DNA of 64,000 bases from contig NZ_CP053435.1 of NCBI RefSeq assembly GCF_013127955.1, positions 868,001 through 932,000 of the forward strand. The letters are read 5' to 3'. Source of the stretch: Spirosoma taeanense. Its GTDB lineage: Bacteria > Bacteroidota > Bacteroidia > Cytophagales > Spirosomataceae. Below, in pieces: positions 27,281 through 35,799 of this stretch; the first letter of the stretch is position 1; each line of letters begins with the position of its first letter. Both the position numbers and the translations under genes were made by a program. A model generated the notes under the pieces. It made no database searches and was not told the DNA's origin. It saw nothing but the letters and a program-made list of their open reading frames with translations.

Positions 27281-28195
27281 ATGAATCCTGCGGGGCATAC
27301 CCTGAGTGCGGACGATTTCCTTCAGCACATTCGCTTCGAAAAACGCCTGAGCCACCATACGCTGACGGCCTACGCCAACGACCTGGCACAGTTCAGCACG
27401 TTCCTGACGACGGAATGCAATCTGGACCAACCCGCCCGCGCCGATTTCCGGCATATTCGTTCGTGGATTGTGAGCCTGGTCGAAGCGGGTATGGATAAGT
27501 CGTCGATTAACCGGAAAATCGCTACGCTGCGCTGTTATTATGGTTTTCTGGTACGCCGGAAAGTGATTGCGCTGGACCCGATGGCGAAGATTCAGGCGCT
27601 CAAAGCCAGCAAAAAGCTGCCGGTTTACGTCGAAGAAAAGCCCATGGAAACTCTGCTGGACGAAATCGAGTTTGCCGATACGTTCGAGGGAGTACGCGAT
27701 AAATTAGTGCTGGAACTGCTTTACGGAACCGGTATTCGCCTGAGCGAGCTGACGGGTCTGAAAACGGCGGACGTTAATCTATACGACAAAACGATTCTGG
27801 TGTTGGGTAAGCGAAATAAACACCGGATTATTCCACTGACTGACCCGCTGCTGGAGCTGATCAAACAGTACAGTCGGCTGAAAGAACAGGAGTTTGGTGG
27901 TCAGGCCGATCCGGCGATGTTAATTGTAAGCGATAAAGGAGTGGCGGCTTATCCAGTCCTGATTCAGCGGATAGTGAAACGACACCTGACGCTCGTAACC
28001 ACCCTCGAAAAGAAAAGTCCGCACGTTTTGCGACATACGTTCGCCACGCATCTGCTTAACCGTGGGGCCGATCTGAATGCCATAAAAGATTTGCTCGGTC
28101 ACAGCAGTTTAGCCGCCACGCAGATTTATACGCATACCAGCCTGGAGCAATTAAAGAAAACTTACGACCAGGCTCACCCGAAAGCCAAAAAGTAG
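27281..28195 (+). CDS. Tyrosine recombinase XerC/XerD-type
   Basis: A 304-residue tyrosine recombinase with the full catalytic set: Arg153 (GIRLSEL), Lys177 region (GKRNK), His248 and Arg251 (HVLRH), His274 (LLGHSS) and the nucleophile Tyr283 (QIYTH). The N-terminal SAM-like DNA-binding domain spans about residues 8-95. The length and motifs match housekeeping Xer proteins that resolve chromosome dimers at dif. Its place beside rpsU, without phage or transposon genes, argues against a mobile-element integrase. XerC and XerD cannot be separated here. Confidence 0.93.
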   Translation: MNPAGHTLSADDFLQHIRFEKRLSHHTLTAYANDLAQFSTFLTTECNLDQPARADFRHIRSWIVSLVEAGMDKSSINRKIATLRCYYGFLVRRKVIALDPMAKIQALKASKKLPVYVEEKPMETLLDEIEFADTFEGVRDKLVLELLYGTGIRLSELTGLKTADVNLYDKTILVLGKRNKHRIIPLTDPLLELIKQYSRLKEQEFGGQADPAMLIVSDKGVAAYPVLIQRIVKRHLTLVTTLEKKSPHVLRHTFATHLLNRGADLNAIKDLLGHSSLAATQIYTHTSLEQLKKTYDQAHPKAKK

Positions 28196-28205
28196 AGTAG
28201 CCGTC

Positions 28206-28233
28206 TGGTTCGCTTTACCGGATAGGCGAACCA
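28206..28233 (+). repeat. Short hairpin between the recombinase gene and eboA
   Basis: Arms TGGTTCGC and GCGAACCA flank a 12-base loop. It lies in the 59-base spacer between two rightward genes and has no T-tract. Confidence 0.5.
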
Positions 28234-28254
28234 TCATCTGATCATTAGTACCTG

Positions 28255-28929
28255 ATGAATACTCTTGCAATTAGCCAGACGCTGTTTTATCTGATTGAAC
28301 AGCAGCCTGATTCCAGCAAAGCCGTTACGTATCTGCGTCAGCAAGCCGACGCTTTTCACTCGGCGCCACAAGTCTCCGTCTTTTATCGCGTCTTTACGGC
28401 CCTGCCACGGTTTGTCGGAAAACAACCCATTGAAGTGCCGGCAGATATGGCGTTCGCGCTGGAGCGTGCCCGGCCGGGTTTTACGGTTGCGGGCTGGACG
28501 CTCGACCGGCTGGCGCGGGTGTGGTGGCTGCTACAGCTTCCGGCCGACGACGAAGCACGTTACGTCAGGACCATCACGGAGCTGTTCAAGTCGGGCGAAT
28601 TGAACGAGCTAGTGGCGCTGTATTCGGCGCTACCTGTACTGGCTTTTCCGGAAGCCTGGCGGTTTCAGGCCACCGAAGGTATTCGTAACAACATCGCCGA
28701 TGTGCAGTCGGCTATCATGCTGCAGAATCCCTATCCAGCCGATTATTTTGATGAACCGGCCTGGAATCAGCTGGTTCTGAAGGCATTTTTTACGGACAAA
28801 GACGTTACGCAGATTATTGGGCTGGATGACCGAAAAAACGCCCGGCTGGCCCAGACGCTGGCCGACTATGTCGCCGAACGCCGGGCCGCCGGGCGCAGTC
28901 TGCCGCCCCATATCGAGCGGCTGCTGTAA
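28255..28929 (+). CDS. eboA: EboA domain-containing protein
   Basis: A 224-residue EboA protein. The family signature fills the C-terminal half: ATEGIRNNIADVQSAI, then NPYPADYFDEPAWNQLVLKAF and GLDDRKNARLAQTLADYVAERRAAGRSLPP, where the Asn-Pro-Tyr-Pro and Trp-Asn-Gln residues are near-invariant in the family. The protein is mostly helical, with no signal peptide. Ebo genes are a widely transferred cluster linked in cyanobacteria to export of scytonemin precursors; EboA itself has no proven biochemical role. Its usual partners eboB and eboC are found 2.8 kb downstream, beyond three opposite-strand genes. Confidence 0.92.
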   Translation: MNTLAISQTLFYLIEQQPDSSKAVTYLRQQADAFHSAPQVSVFYRVFTALPRFVGKQPIEVPADMAFALERARPGFTVAGWTLDRLARVWWLLQLPADDEARYVRTITELFKSGELNELVALYSALPVLAFPEAWRFQATEGIRNNIADVQSAIMLQNPYPADYFDEPAWNQLVLKAFFTDKDVTQIIGLDDRKNARLAQTLADYVAERRAAGRSLPPHIERLL

Positions 28930-28935
28930 CTGGGT

Positions 28936-30087
28936 TTACGCCCAGTAGCTGAACTTCTTCTGGGTAAAGATGGACTTGGGAATCATCGCGTGAACACCGA
29001 GCACCTGATCGACCACCTGGCTGACTTCAAAATCAACGGCTGTACTGGCAATAGACAAGGCTTCATTGAACGTAAAGCCCAGCTCATCTTTAATAAACGA
29101 AGTGGCTTCGGTCAGCGCGTTTTTCATCGCCAGGCGCAGGTCTTTGTCGAGGCCAACGGCAATAAAATGGGTTGGTGTTTCGGCCCGGGGCATTTTCAGC
29201 GCCTTGCCTTTGTGAACGATAAACTTAGCCGTCAGCGTCAGCGCCGTTTCGATGGCTACGCCACTGACCTCGCCGTTGCCCTGCGCGCCATGTCCGTCGC
29301 CGGTAGTGAACAAACCGCCCGGTACCGATACCGGCAGGTGTAATGTCGTACCCTTAACGAGGTGCTTAATGTCCAGGTTGCCGCCGAAAAAACCAGGTGG
29401 AATCGAGCTGACACGGCCCGTTTCGGAAGGAGGAGACAGGGCCATTACGCCCATAAAAGGTTTCAGTGGTATTTCGACGCCTTCTTTCAGATACGCTACT
29501 TTCCGTTTCGCGTCGTAACGGTACACAAACGTTTCGCGGGTCGTTACGGCGTCGGGAATACCACCCCCGCCCGGCCATACACTGTTGACGCCAAAACCAG
29601 CCGGAAACTGCAGGTTCAGAATCCGGATTTCCAGCGTGTCGCCGGGTTGAGCGCCTTCGATGTAAACCGGCCCTGTCAGCATGTGCCCTCGAATACCGGA
29701 CGGTTCGGGCTTCACATTCTTCATAATGGCGATGACCTCCTGTGCGTGGGCATCAATGGGCAGGTTATTTTTTGTATAAAACTCTTCGGGGTTAGTGCGG
29801 CTGACGCCCGAAGGGTTTACAGTCTGAATTTCGACCACGTCGCCGTCTTTTACCCGGGCAACGGGTGACACATCGGCCCCAAAATAGCCCCACACCATGT
29901 TCTCCGGCATCGACCGGACAATGTGATCGGGCTTGACCCGACTGGTCGTGTTCGCTGCGGGCTCTAAAACAACCGGCGACGGACCCGCAAGCAGATCCGT
30001 CGCCGATATGGATAGGCCACTTACCGAAAGGGCCGCCAGCCCATTGCGGGTAGACTGGTGTAAAAAAGAACGTCTTGAAGTTTTCAT
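28936..30087 (-). CDS. Acetamidase/formamidase family protein with Tat signal
   Basis: A 383-residue member of the FmdA_AmdA family that hydrolyses short amides such as formamide and acetamide to ammonia. A twin-arginine signal is visible at the start (TSRRSFLHQ, followed by a hydrophobic stretch to about residue 35), so it should be exported folded. The mature part begins with the HIVRSMPENMVWGYFG region and holds the GDGHGAQGNGE core. The gene ends seven bases from the eboA stop in convergent orientation, with no clear terminator. It is the first of three leftward genes that split the ebo cluster. Confidence 0.9.
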   Translation of the reverse strand: MKTSRRSFLHQSTRNGLAALSVSGLSISATDLLAGPSPVVLEPAANTTSRVKPDHIVRSMPENMVWGYFGADVSPVARVKDGDVVEIQTVNPSGVSRTNPEEFYTKNNLPIDAHAQEVIAIMKNVKPEPSGIRGHMLTGPVYIEGAQPGDTLEIRILNLQFPAGFGVNSVWPGGGGIPDAVTTRETFVYRYDAKRKVAYLKEGVEIPLKPFMGVMALSPPSETGRVSSIPPGFFGGNLDIKHLVKGTTLHLPVSVPGGLFTTGDGHGAQGNGEVSGVAIETALTLTAKFIVHKGKALKMPRAETPTHFIAVGLDKDLRLAMKNALTEATSFIKDELGFTFNEALSIASTAVDFEVSQVVDQVLGVHAMIPKSIFTQKKFSYWA

Positions 30088-30177
30088 TCGGTTGTATTGT
30101 TGGTTACGCCCAGATGAGCGTCTTCCAAGATAAAACCGAATTGGTTGTCCTGCTAATTCTGCGGACGAAAATTGTGG

Positions 30178-30849
30178 CTAATACCAGCGATATACGATAC
30201 CTGCCGACAGCATTAGTGATGGACTGCTGTTTTTCAGCAGATCGTAGTTGAAGAAAATATTCTGGTATTGCGCCTGAATCTCTGCGCCGAACCCTTTCTC
30301 GCGTCCACCGTAATATTTCAACCCAATGGCGGGTGCAATAGCCCCTTTGAAGCCGGTTTGCTGATCGGATAGCGTGCCGAAAAAGTTGGTGTAGTCCACG
30401 AAAGCGCCACCCCCCGCAAACTGCACGTAAGGCCGGATAGCCGCTGCATTATCGGCAAAATAATAGGAGAGCGAAGCCATTGCTGGAATCACCGACAGCG
30501 TTCGGGTCTGCACGGCCGAAATGTCCTGCACGGTATTGCCGTTGGTATACGTATAAGTGCTTCGGCCCAGACGCTGCTGATTGTATTGATAGCCGGTTTT
30601 CAGACCGAGCGAAAATCGCTGCGGGAACAGCCATTCGCCCTCAATGGCGAGGTTGGCGGGCGAAATCCGGTCAATATATCCCTTCTGACCACCCAGGGGA
30701 AAAGCGACACCGTAACGAGCCGCAAAATTAAAGGTTACGTACTGCTGATAAGGCGATGGAAACGCGTTTGCGTACTCATCGCGATTTGCTTGTGCCCAGG
30801 CTGCCGATGTAAGCGTAGCGAGGGCAAGGATTGCCAATATGCGTTTCAT
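30178..30849 (-). CDS. Outer-membrane beta-barrel protein
   Basis: A 223-residue secreted protein with a signal peptide (residues about 1-20, ending AWAQ) and alternating aromatic strands typical of a porin-like OMP_b-brl barrel, for example YVTFNFAARYGVAF, FSLGLKTGYQYNQ and VQFAGGGAFVDY. It ends in SAGIVYRWY, with a terminal aromatic residue as expected for BAM recognition. It lies six bases downstream of the DUF4136 lipoprotein gene, so both are likely in one operon. The cargo or role is unknown. Confidence 0.82.
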   Translation of the reverse strand: MKRILAILALATLTSAAWAQANRDEYANAFPSPYQQYVTFNFAARYGVAFPLGGQKGYIDRISPANLAIEGEWLFPQRFSLGLKTGYQYNQQRLGRSTYTYTNGNTVQDISAVQTRTLSVIPAMASLSYYFADNAAAIRPYVQFAGGGAFVDYTNFFGTLSDQQTGFKGAIAPAIGLKYYGGREKGFGAEIQAQYQNIFFNYDLLKNSSPSLMLSAGIVYRWY

Positions 30850-30855
30850 AAGTCG

Positions 30856-31527
30856 TTAGCGGGCTGCCTGTAAATAAGGAGATTGATTGAATAGGGTACT
30901 GATCGCCGTGTCGACGTCCTGTGGCTCGGTAATATCGGAGCCGCGTATTGTCGCGTCGTAGATGACGTTCAACTGCTGCTGATCGGTACCCGTTGAACCG
31001 ACAGGGCGGTTTTTAAGATCAACGATCTGGATTTCCCAGTACTGATCGCTCACCTGATAGGTGTAGTAAGAAGGATAGTAGGGGTAGTAGCCACCGAAGC
31101 CGCCAAATCCACCATACCAATAGTTCGAGTAGTACGACGAGTACGGATTAACGCCTACGCCCGTATACCGATTATTGACCCGGATGATGGCTACGCCCAG
31201 ATCGGCGTTCTGCCCCCGACTGACCCGCCGGAATCCACGGTTGGTCAGGGCAGCCGTTATGTTGGTGACGAAGCGGCTCTCGACCGTATTCAGCGAGGGT
31301 GTATAGCTGTTGTTCGACTCGATAATCACCGAATCGGGCAGGCTGAAGGTCTGGTACTGGCTGAAATTAACCGACTTGTCGTAGTTGGTGATGTATACCT
31401 GACTATCCTGCGGACTCAGATCATTGATGGCATTCTCCCGACAGGCGGTCAAACCTCCGCCGAGCGTCAGGAGCAGGGCCGCATACAGACCCCACCGGCC
31501 TGTCATTAGCTGTTGACTCGTTTTCAT
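30856..31527 (-). CDS. DUF4136 domain-containing lipoprotein
   Basis: A 223-residue lipoprotein. The lipobox LTAC lies near residue 30 after a hydrophobic signal (LYAALLLTLGGG). The mature part follows the DUF4136 pattern: NYDKSVNFSQYQTFSLPDS, a helical SRFVTNITAALTNRGF segment, then a Gly/Tyr-rich stretch (YGGFGGFGGYYPYYPS) and the EIQIVDLKNRPVG strand. The frame extends further upstream, but ATG at 31527 gives the correct signal. Function unknown; it precedes a beta-barrel gene. Confidence 0.85.
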   Translation of the reverse strand: MKTSQQLMTGRWGLYAALLLTLGGGLTACRENAINDLSPQDSQVYITNYDKSVNFSQYQTFSLPDSVIIESNNSYTPSLNTVESRFVTNITAALTNRGFRRVSRGQNADLGVAIIRVNNRYTGVGVNPYSSYYSNYWYGGFGGFGGYYPYYPSYYTYQVSDQYWEIQIVDLKNRPVGSTGTDQQQLNVIYDATIRGSDITEPQDVDTAISTLFNQSPYLQAAR

Positions 31528-31694
31528 GTTCAAAGTTTGTTGTCTTACTATCAATTAAACGAATAGGCTAATCGTAAGTTTACGGGAACCAGATTAGAAT
31601 TTGCTTAAAGAATGATGAAAGACTGATTCGGTTTTTGTGGAACTTTGTCGGTGAACCGGCGTTGGTTCCAGACGCCCTTAACGCAGCATCACTC

Positions 31695-32627
31695 ATGGAT
31701 TTTATGGATTCCATTCGCGGCATGTCGTTCTTTGATATGCACGTGCACATGACCTCCCGCACCACCGATGATTACCAGGCTATGGCCGACGCGGGCGTAG
31801 TCGCTCTGATTGAACCCGCTTTCTGGTTAGGCCAGCCGCGCACGGGCGTTGACTCATTCCGGGATTATTTCGCCAGTCTGGTTGGCTGGGAGCGGTTCCG
31901 GGCGTCGCAGTTTGGAATCCGGCATTACTGCACCATAGGTCTCAATTCCAAAGAAGCCAATCAGGAAGAACTGGCCGAGCAGGTTATGGAAATCCTGCCC
32001 CTATTCATCTATAAGGAAGGGGTCGTCGGCGTTGGCGAGATTGGTTTTGATGACCAGACCGCGGCCGAAGAAAAATACTACCGGGCGCAGCTGGAACTGG
32101 CCAAAGAAGCAGGTCTGCCAGTACAGATTCACACGCCCCACCGCGATAAAAAGCAGGGTACGAGCCGAAGCATGGACATTGCGCTGGAACACGGTCTGGC
32201 CCCCGGCATGGTCATCGTCGATCATAACAATGAGGAAACAGTCCGCGAAGTGCTCGACCGTGGCTTCTGGGCGGGCTTTACAATCTATCCATTCACCAAA
32301 ATGGGTAACGAACGCATGGTCGAAATCGTGAAGCAGTACGGTCCGGAGCGAATCATGATTAACTCGGCTGCCGACTGGGGAATCAGCGATCCGCTGGCCG
32401 TACCGAAAACGGCCGCTCTGATGAAACAGCGCGGTATTTCGGACGAAGCCATCCGGCTCGTTACGTTCCAGAACGCCGTAACGGCCTTTGCGCAAAGCGG
32501 TCAGCTGAGCCTAGACGAACTGACACAGCCAATGGGTATTGACCAGAGCCAGCGTTATAACGGTAGCTCGGTGCTTCGCGGAGGACAGGCCCCCCGGGTT
32601 GATAAAGAGTCAACAATAATTAAATAA
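31695..32627 (+). CDS. eboB: TatD-family hydrolase EboB
   Basis: A protein of about 310 residues in the TatD-like metal hydrolase family, of the EboB kind. The metal-binding start is FFDMHVHM (His-x-His), followed by the EboB-type text IEPAFWLGQPRTG and FGIRHYCTIGLNSKEAN, the QIHTPHRDKK segment, IVDHNNEETVREVL and a late NSAADWG with the metal Asp. The frame runs upstream to 31635, but ATG at 31695 fits relatives better. In other ebo clusters it lies directly after eboA; here eboA is 2.8 kb away. The substrate is unknown. Confidence 0.9.
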   Translation: MDFMDSIRGMSFFDMHVHMTSRTTDDYQAMADAGVVALIEPAFWLGQPRTGVDSFRDYFASLVGWERFRASQFGIRHYCTIGLNSKEANQEELAEQVMEILPLFIYKEGVVGVGEIGFDDQTAAEEKYYRAQLELAKEAGLPVQIHTPHRDKKQGTSRSMDIALEHGLAPGMVIVDHNNEETVREVLDRGFWAGFTIYPFTKMGNERMVEIVKQYGPERIMINSAADWGISDPLAVPKTAALMKQRGISDEAIRLVTFQNAVTAFAQSGQLSLDELTQPMGIDQSQRYNGSSVLRGGQAPRVDKESTIIK

Positions 32628-32630
32628 TCA

Positions 32631-32693
32631 TTGAGTGGATGAGTGATTGAGTAGATGCTGTTCACTCATTCGCTCATTCACTCAATCGCTCAA
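32631..32693 (+). repeat. Octamer-built inverted repeat between eboB and eboC
   Basis: The second arm reads ACTCATTC GCTCATTC ACTCAATC GCTCAA, a degenerate tandem octamer, and pairs imperfectly with TTGAGTGGATGAGTGATTGA at its other end. It fills the 65-base spacer and ends at the eboC start codon. There is no T-tract. It shares its repeat words with the element at 16076-16141. Confidence 0.75.
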
Positions 32694-33571
32694 TGAACAT
32701 CAAAGCCTTCCTTTCGCTCACTCGCCCTGCCAATTTGGTAACGGCTATCGCCGACGTGCTGGCGGGTATGGCCATTGCAGGTTACTTTCTGGATGCGTCG
32801 CCAGCGCCGGCGCCGGTAGGCTGGCTCGCTTTGTCAACAGTTTGCCTGTACGGTGGGGGCGTTGTGTTCAATGATGTATTCGATGCTGAACTCGACGCCG
32901 TTGAGCGGCCCGAACGGCCTATTCCAAGCGGTATTGTCAAGAAAAACAGCGCAACGATGTTAGGCACAGTACTGCTGCTGATCGGGATTGTTACGGCCTT
33001 TCTGGCGAACCAAACCGCTGGCCTGCTGGCAATAGGTATTGCTGTAGCGTCGCTCGTATATGATCGTTTCGGGAAGCACCATAACCTGCTTGGGCCGCTG
33101 AACATGGGTCTGTGCCGGGGCCTGAATCTTCTGCTGGGCGTCAGCATTCTACCCAATCAGGTGCTGCCCTGGGCGTGGGTCGGCCTGGTGCCGATCGCCT
33201 ATATCGGCGCTATTACCATGATCAGCCGGGGTGAGGTGCACGGCGGCAGCGCCGGCACTCTGCGGGTGGCGGGCCTGCTCTACGCGCTCGTTATTGGCTG
33301 CGTAGCCGCACTGGCCCAGAGCCGGGGACAGTTAGGTACTGCCCTGCCGTTTCTGTTGCTGTTTGGCTATTATATTTTTCCTCCGCTATGGCGAGCCGTT
33401 CGCGAACCCGTCGGGCGTAATATTGGCGCAGCCGTAAAGGCGGGCGTATTGTCGCTCATTGTAATGAATGCAGCTTGGGTGGCTTCGTTCGCGTCGTTTC
33501 CACTGGCCATGCTGGTGTTTTGCTTATTGCCGCTGTCGCGTTTGCTGGCGAAAATCTTTGCCGTAACCTAA
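32693..33571 (+). CDS. eboC: UbiA-type prenyltransferase EboC
   Basis: A 292-residue polytopic protein of the UbiA superfamily with eight to nine hydrophobic segments. The first Asp-rich motif is visible as NDVFDAELDAVERPERP (about residues 60-76), which binds prenyl diphosphate through magnesium. The second motif region is weaker, with YDRFGKHHN in the middle. It directly follows eboB as in other ebo clusters, so the EboC assignment is favoured. The prenyl acceptor is unknown. The ATG lies at the edge of a hairpin. eboD, eboE and eboF do not follow. Confidence 0.88.
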   Translation: MNIKAFLSLTRPANLVTAIADVLAGMAIAGYFLDASPAPAPVGWLALSTVCLYGGGVVFNDVFDAELDAVERPERPIPSGIVKKNSATMLGTVLLLIGIVTAFLANQTAGLLAIGIAVASLVYDRFGKHHNLLGPLNMGLCRGLNLLLGVSILPNQVLPWAWVGLVPIAYIGAITMISRGEVHGGSAGTLRVAGLLYALVIGCVAALAQSRGQLGTALPFLLLFGYYIFPPLWRAVREPVGRNIGAAVKAGVLSLIVMNAAWVASFASFPLAMLVFCLLPLSRLLAKIFAVT

Positions 33572-33625
33572 CCTGAACGACAGCGTAATGTCAGACGTGT
33601 TATCTGACAAATTAATAAAGCCTGT

Positions 33626-34429
33626 ATGAATAAATTTCTGGTTCTTCTGTTGCTCGTTTCGCATATTTCCCTGGCCCAGCGTTATAAGCCGCAGCCTATA
33701 ACCGGCCTGCTGGGAGCCTTTGGTGCCGAGGTTACGTTGGTTAAACAATCCTTGAAAAATCCGAAAACCGTTGTTGTGGATGGCGTTACGTTCACCACCG
33801 GGCGTATCGGAAAGCATAAGGTAGTGGTTGCCGAAACCGGCATTGGTAAGGTGAACGCAGCTATGACCACGGCTTTGCTGCTCGATCATTTCCGGCCCCA
33901 GCGGGTTTTGTTTACGGGTATTGCGGGCGGTACCAATCCCGACCTTCAGCCGGGTGATATTGTCATTGCGGGCCGGACGGCTCACCACGATTACCAATCC
34001 ATTACGTTCGATCAGAAGCCGACAATTCAGACGCGGGCGCTGTCGGGACAGATGAACCCGGTTTATTTCCCGGCCGATTCGATTATGCTGCAACATGCCC
34101 AGACGGCTGCCAAGACGGTTACGTTTGATCCTATTCCCGTGACGACCCGCCCACCGGCCGTTGTGACCGGAACGGTCGTTACAGGTGATCAGTTTATTTC
34201 ATCGGCGCAGAAAGTGGCGCAACTGCGGCAGGACTTCAATGCCGATGCCACTGAGATGGAAGGCGCAGCCGTAGCGCAGGTATGCCACGAAATTCAGGTG
34301 CCGCTGCTGGTCATTCGGAGCCTGAGTGATCGGGCCGACAGCAACGCCCGGCGCGATATGCTCTCGTTTTATGAAACGGCGGCCCGCAATTCGGCCAAAC
34401 TGGTTCTGGCAATCGTACAAACATTCTGA
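33626..34429 (+). CDS. Secreted MTA/SAH nucleosidase-like protein
   Basis: A 267-residue nucleosidase of the PNP/UDP family. GLLGAFGAEVTLV, FTGIAGG, DATEMEGAAVAQVC and SLSDRAD match 5'-methylthioadenosine/S-adenosylhomocysteine nucleosidase, including the catalytic Glu in ATEMEGAA and the catalytic Asp of SDRAD. Unusually it has a cleavable N-terminal signal (MNKFLVLLLLVSHISLAQ), so it should act in the periplasm. A small perfect hairpin (TGTCAGA/TCTGACA, 33589-33609) lies in the spacer after eboC. The start ATG was chosen because it gives the signal peptide. Confidence 0.87.
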   Translation: MNKFLVLLLLVSHISLAQRYKPQPITGLLGAFGAEVTLVKQSLKNPKTVVVDGVTFTTGRIGKHKVVVAETGIGKVNAAMTTALLLDHFRPQRVLFTGIAGGTNPDLQPGDIVIAGRTAHHDYQSITFDQKPTIQTRALSGQMNPVYFPADSIMLQHAQTAAKTVTFDPIPVTTRPPAVVTGTVVTGDQFISSAQKVAQLRQDFNADATEMEGAAVAQVCHEIQVPLLVIRSLSDRADSNARRDMLSFYETAARNSAKLVLAIVQTF

Positions 34430-34565
34430 ATAGTGCCTTCGTATGGCGAACACATGAAGCTTAGTGTGTTCCTTTGCCTCGGAAAAAGCCAGTTAATTTG
34501 ATGGATAAGGGCTTTTTGTTCATATTTGATTGCTGTACACGTTCAGCCCGCAGGCTGCTTACTTC

Positions 34566-35762
34566 ATGCTCGACGCTACTGACTTCCCATCAATGAATCC
34601 GTTTCGATCCTTTTGGTGGGCGGGTTATGAATGTACTGACCAACTCAACTGCTTTGGCAACCGGGTTGATTTTCTGCCGCTAACGGGTCACCTGCAGCTT
34701 CTGAAAGAAGACTACAAACATCTGGCCCCTTTTGATATCCAGACCGTACGGGAAGGGATTCGCTGGAGTCAGGTTGAGAAAACGGCCTACCAGTACGACT
34801 GGAGCGTTGTTGAACGTATGCTGGCCGAAGGGCATCGGCAGGGCATTCAGCAAATCTGGGATTTATGTCATTTTGGTTATCCCGATGACCTGACCCCCCT
34901 GCACCCAATGTTTGCCCGCCGGTTTGCCGCCATGTGTCGGGCCTTTGTTCGGTTTTATCGCGATCGTTACCCTGATGATGAATTGATCGTAACGCCTATC
35001 AATGAGGTAAGCTTTATGTCCTGGCTCGGAGGGGACGCCTGTGGAACCTCCCCGTACTGTACCAGGCAGGGGTGGGAAGTGAAAGTTGGTTTGATGCGGG
35101 CGTATATCGAGGGCGTGGCGGCCATGCGTGAGATTGACCCAACGATACGTATCCTGACAACCGAGCCCCTAGTGCAGATTGTGCCACCACTGAACGCTAC
35201 CCGGCAGGCGATAATGGATGCGGCTATTGCCGATGAAAACCAGTTTCAGTCGGTCGATATGCTGGCCGGCTATCTGATGCCTGAACTGGGTGGTTCGCCC
35301 GATTATCTCGATCTGCTGGGTTTCAATTATTACTATAATAATCAGTGGGTAATCGGCTTCAATAATTTTCTGCCCTGGGCCGATCCAGTTCCTGATCCGC
35401 GGTGGGTTCCTTTTCGCCAGCTATTGACTAAGGCCTATCGTCGCTATAATCGACCGATTGTCCTGACCGAAACTAGCCATCCCGGCATCGATCGTCCGCA
35501 TTGGATCGATATGATTGGTCGTGAATGCGCAGCCGTTATTCGGGCGGGCGTGCCGCTCCTGGGCGTCTGTCTGTATCCCATTGTGGATCGCCCCGACTGG
35601 GACCATCTTGACCGCTGGCATCATTCCGGCCTCTGGGATGCCGACCTGACGACGGATCCGCCCGGTCGTGTCCTGGTCCGCGATTATGCAGATGCGTTGT
35701 TACGGGCGCAGAATAAAGTGCAAATGGCGCAGATAGAGGTTAGTCAGCTGCCTGTTCTGTAA
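34566..35762 (+). CDS. GH1-like family glycoside hydrolase
   Basis: A protein of about 398 residues with a (beta/alpha)8 glycosidase fold of the GH1 kind. The acid/base Glu is in TPINEVSF and the nucleophile Glu in IVLTETSH, spaced as in a clan GH-A retaining enzyme. FWWAGYECTDQ at the start resembles the GH1 region that recognises the glycone. No signal peptide is apparent. A TTG at 34530 gives a longer form and ATG at 34593 a shorter one, so the start is uncertain. Substrate unknown; the length is somewhat short for a classical GH1 beta-glucosidase. Confidence 0.78.
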   Translation: MLDATDFPSMNPFRSFWWAGYECTDQLNCFGNRVDFLPLTGHLQLLKEDYKHLAPFDIQTVREGIRWSQVEKTAYQYDWSVVERMLAEGHRQGIQQIWDLCHFGYPDDLTPLHPMFARRFAAMCRAFVRFYRDRYPDDELIVTPINEVSFMSWLGGDACGTSPYCTRQGWEVKVGLMRAYIEGVAAMREIDPTIRILTTEPLVQIVPPLNATRQAIMDAAIADENQFQSVDMLAGYLMPELGGSPDYLDLLGFNYYYNNQWVIGFNNFLPWADPVPDPRWVPFRQLLTKAYRRYNRPIVLTETSHPGIDRPHWIDMIGRECAAVIRAGVPLLGVCLYPIVDRPDWDHLDRWHHSGLWDADLTTDPPGRVLVRDYADALLRAQNKVQMAQIEVSQLPVL

Positions 35763-35799
35763 GACGGCTAAGCCAATGCGCTGAACCGCCGAATTACGG

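Noticed and set aside
27281-28195. Tyrosine recombinase as a mobile-element integrase
   Set aside because: Length, motifs and place beside rpsU fit a housekeeping Xer protein, and no phage or transposon genes or attachment repeats were seen.
34430-34565. Extended GH1 start at 34530 (TTG)
   Set aside because: The added residues do not look like a conserved N-terminus; ATG at 34566 or 34593 is more likely.
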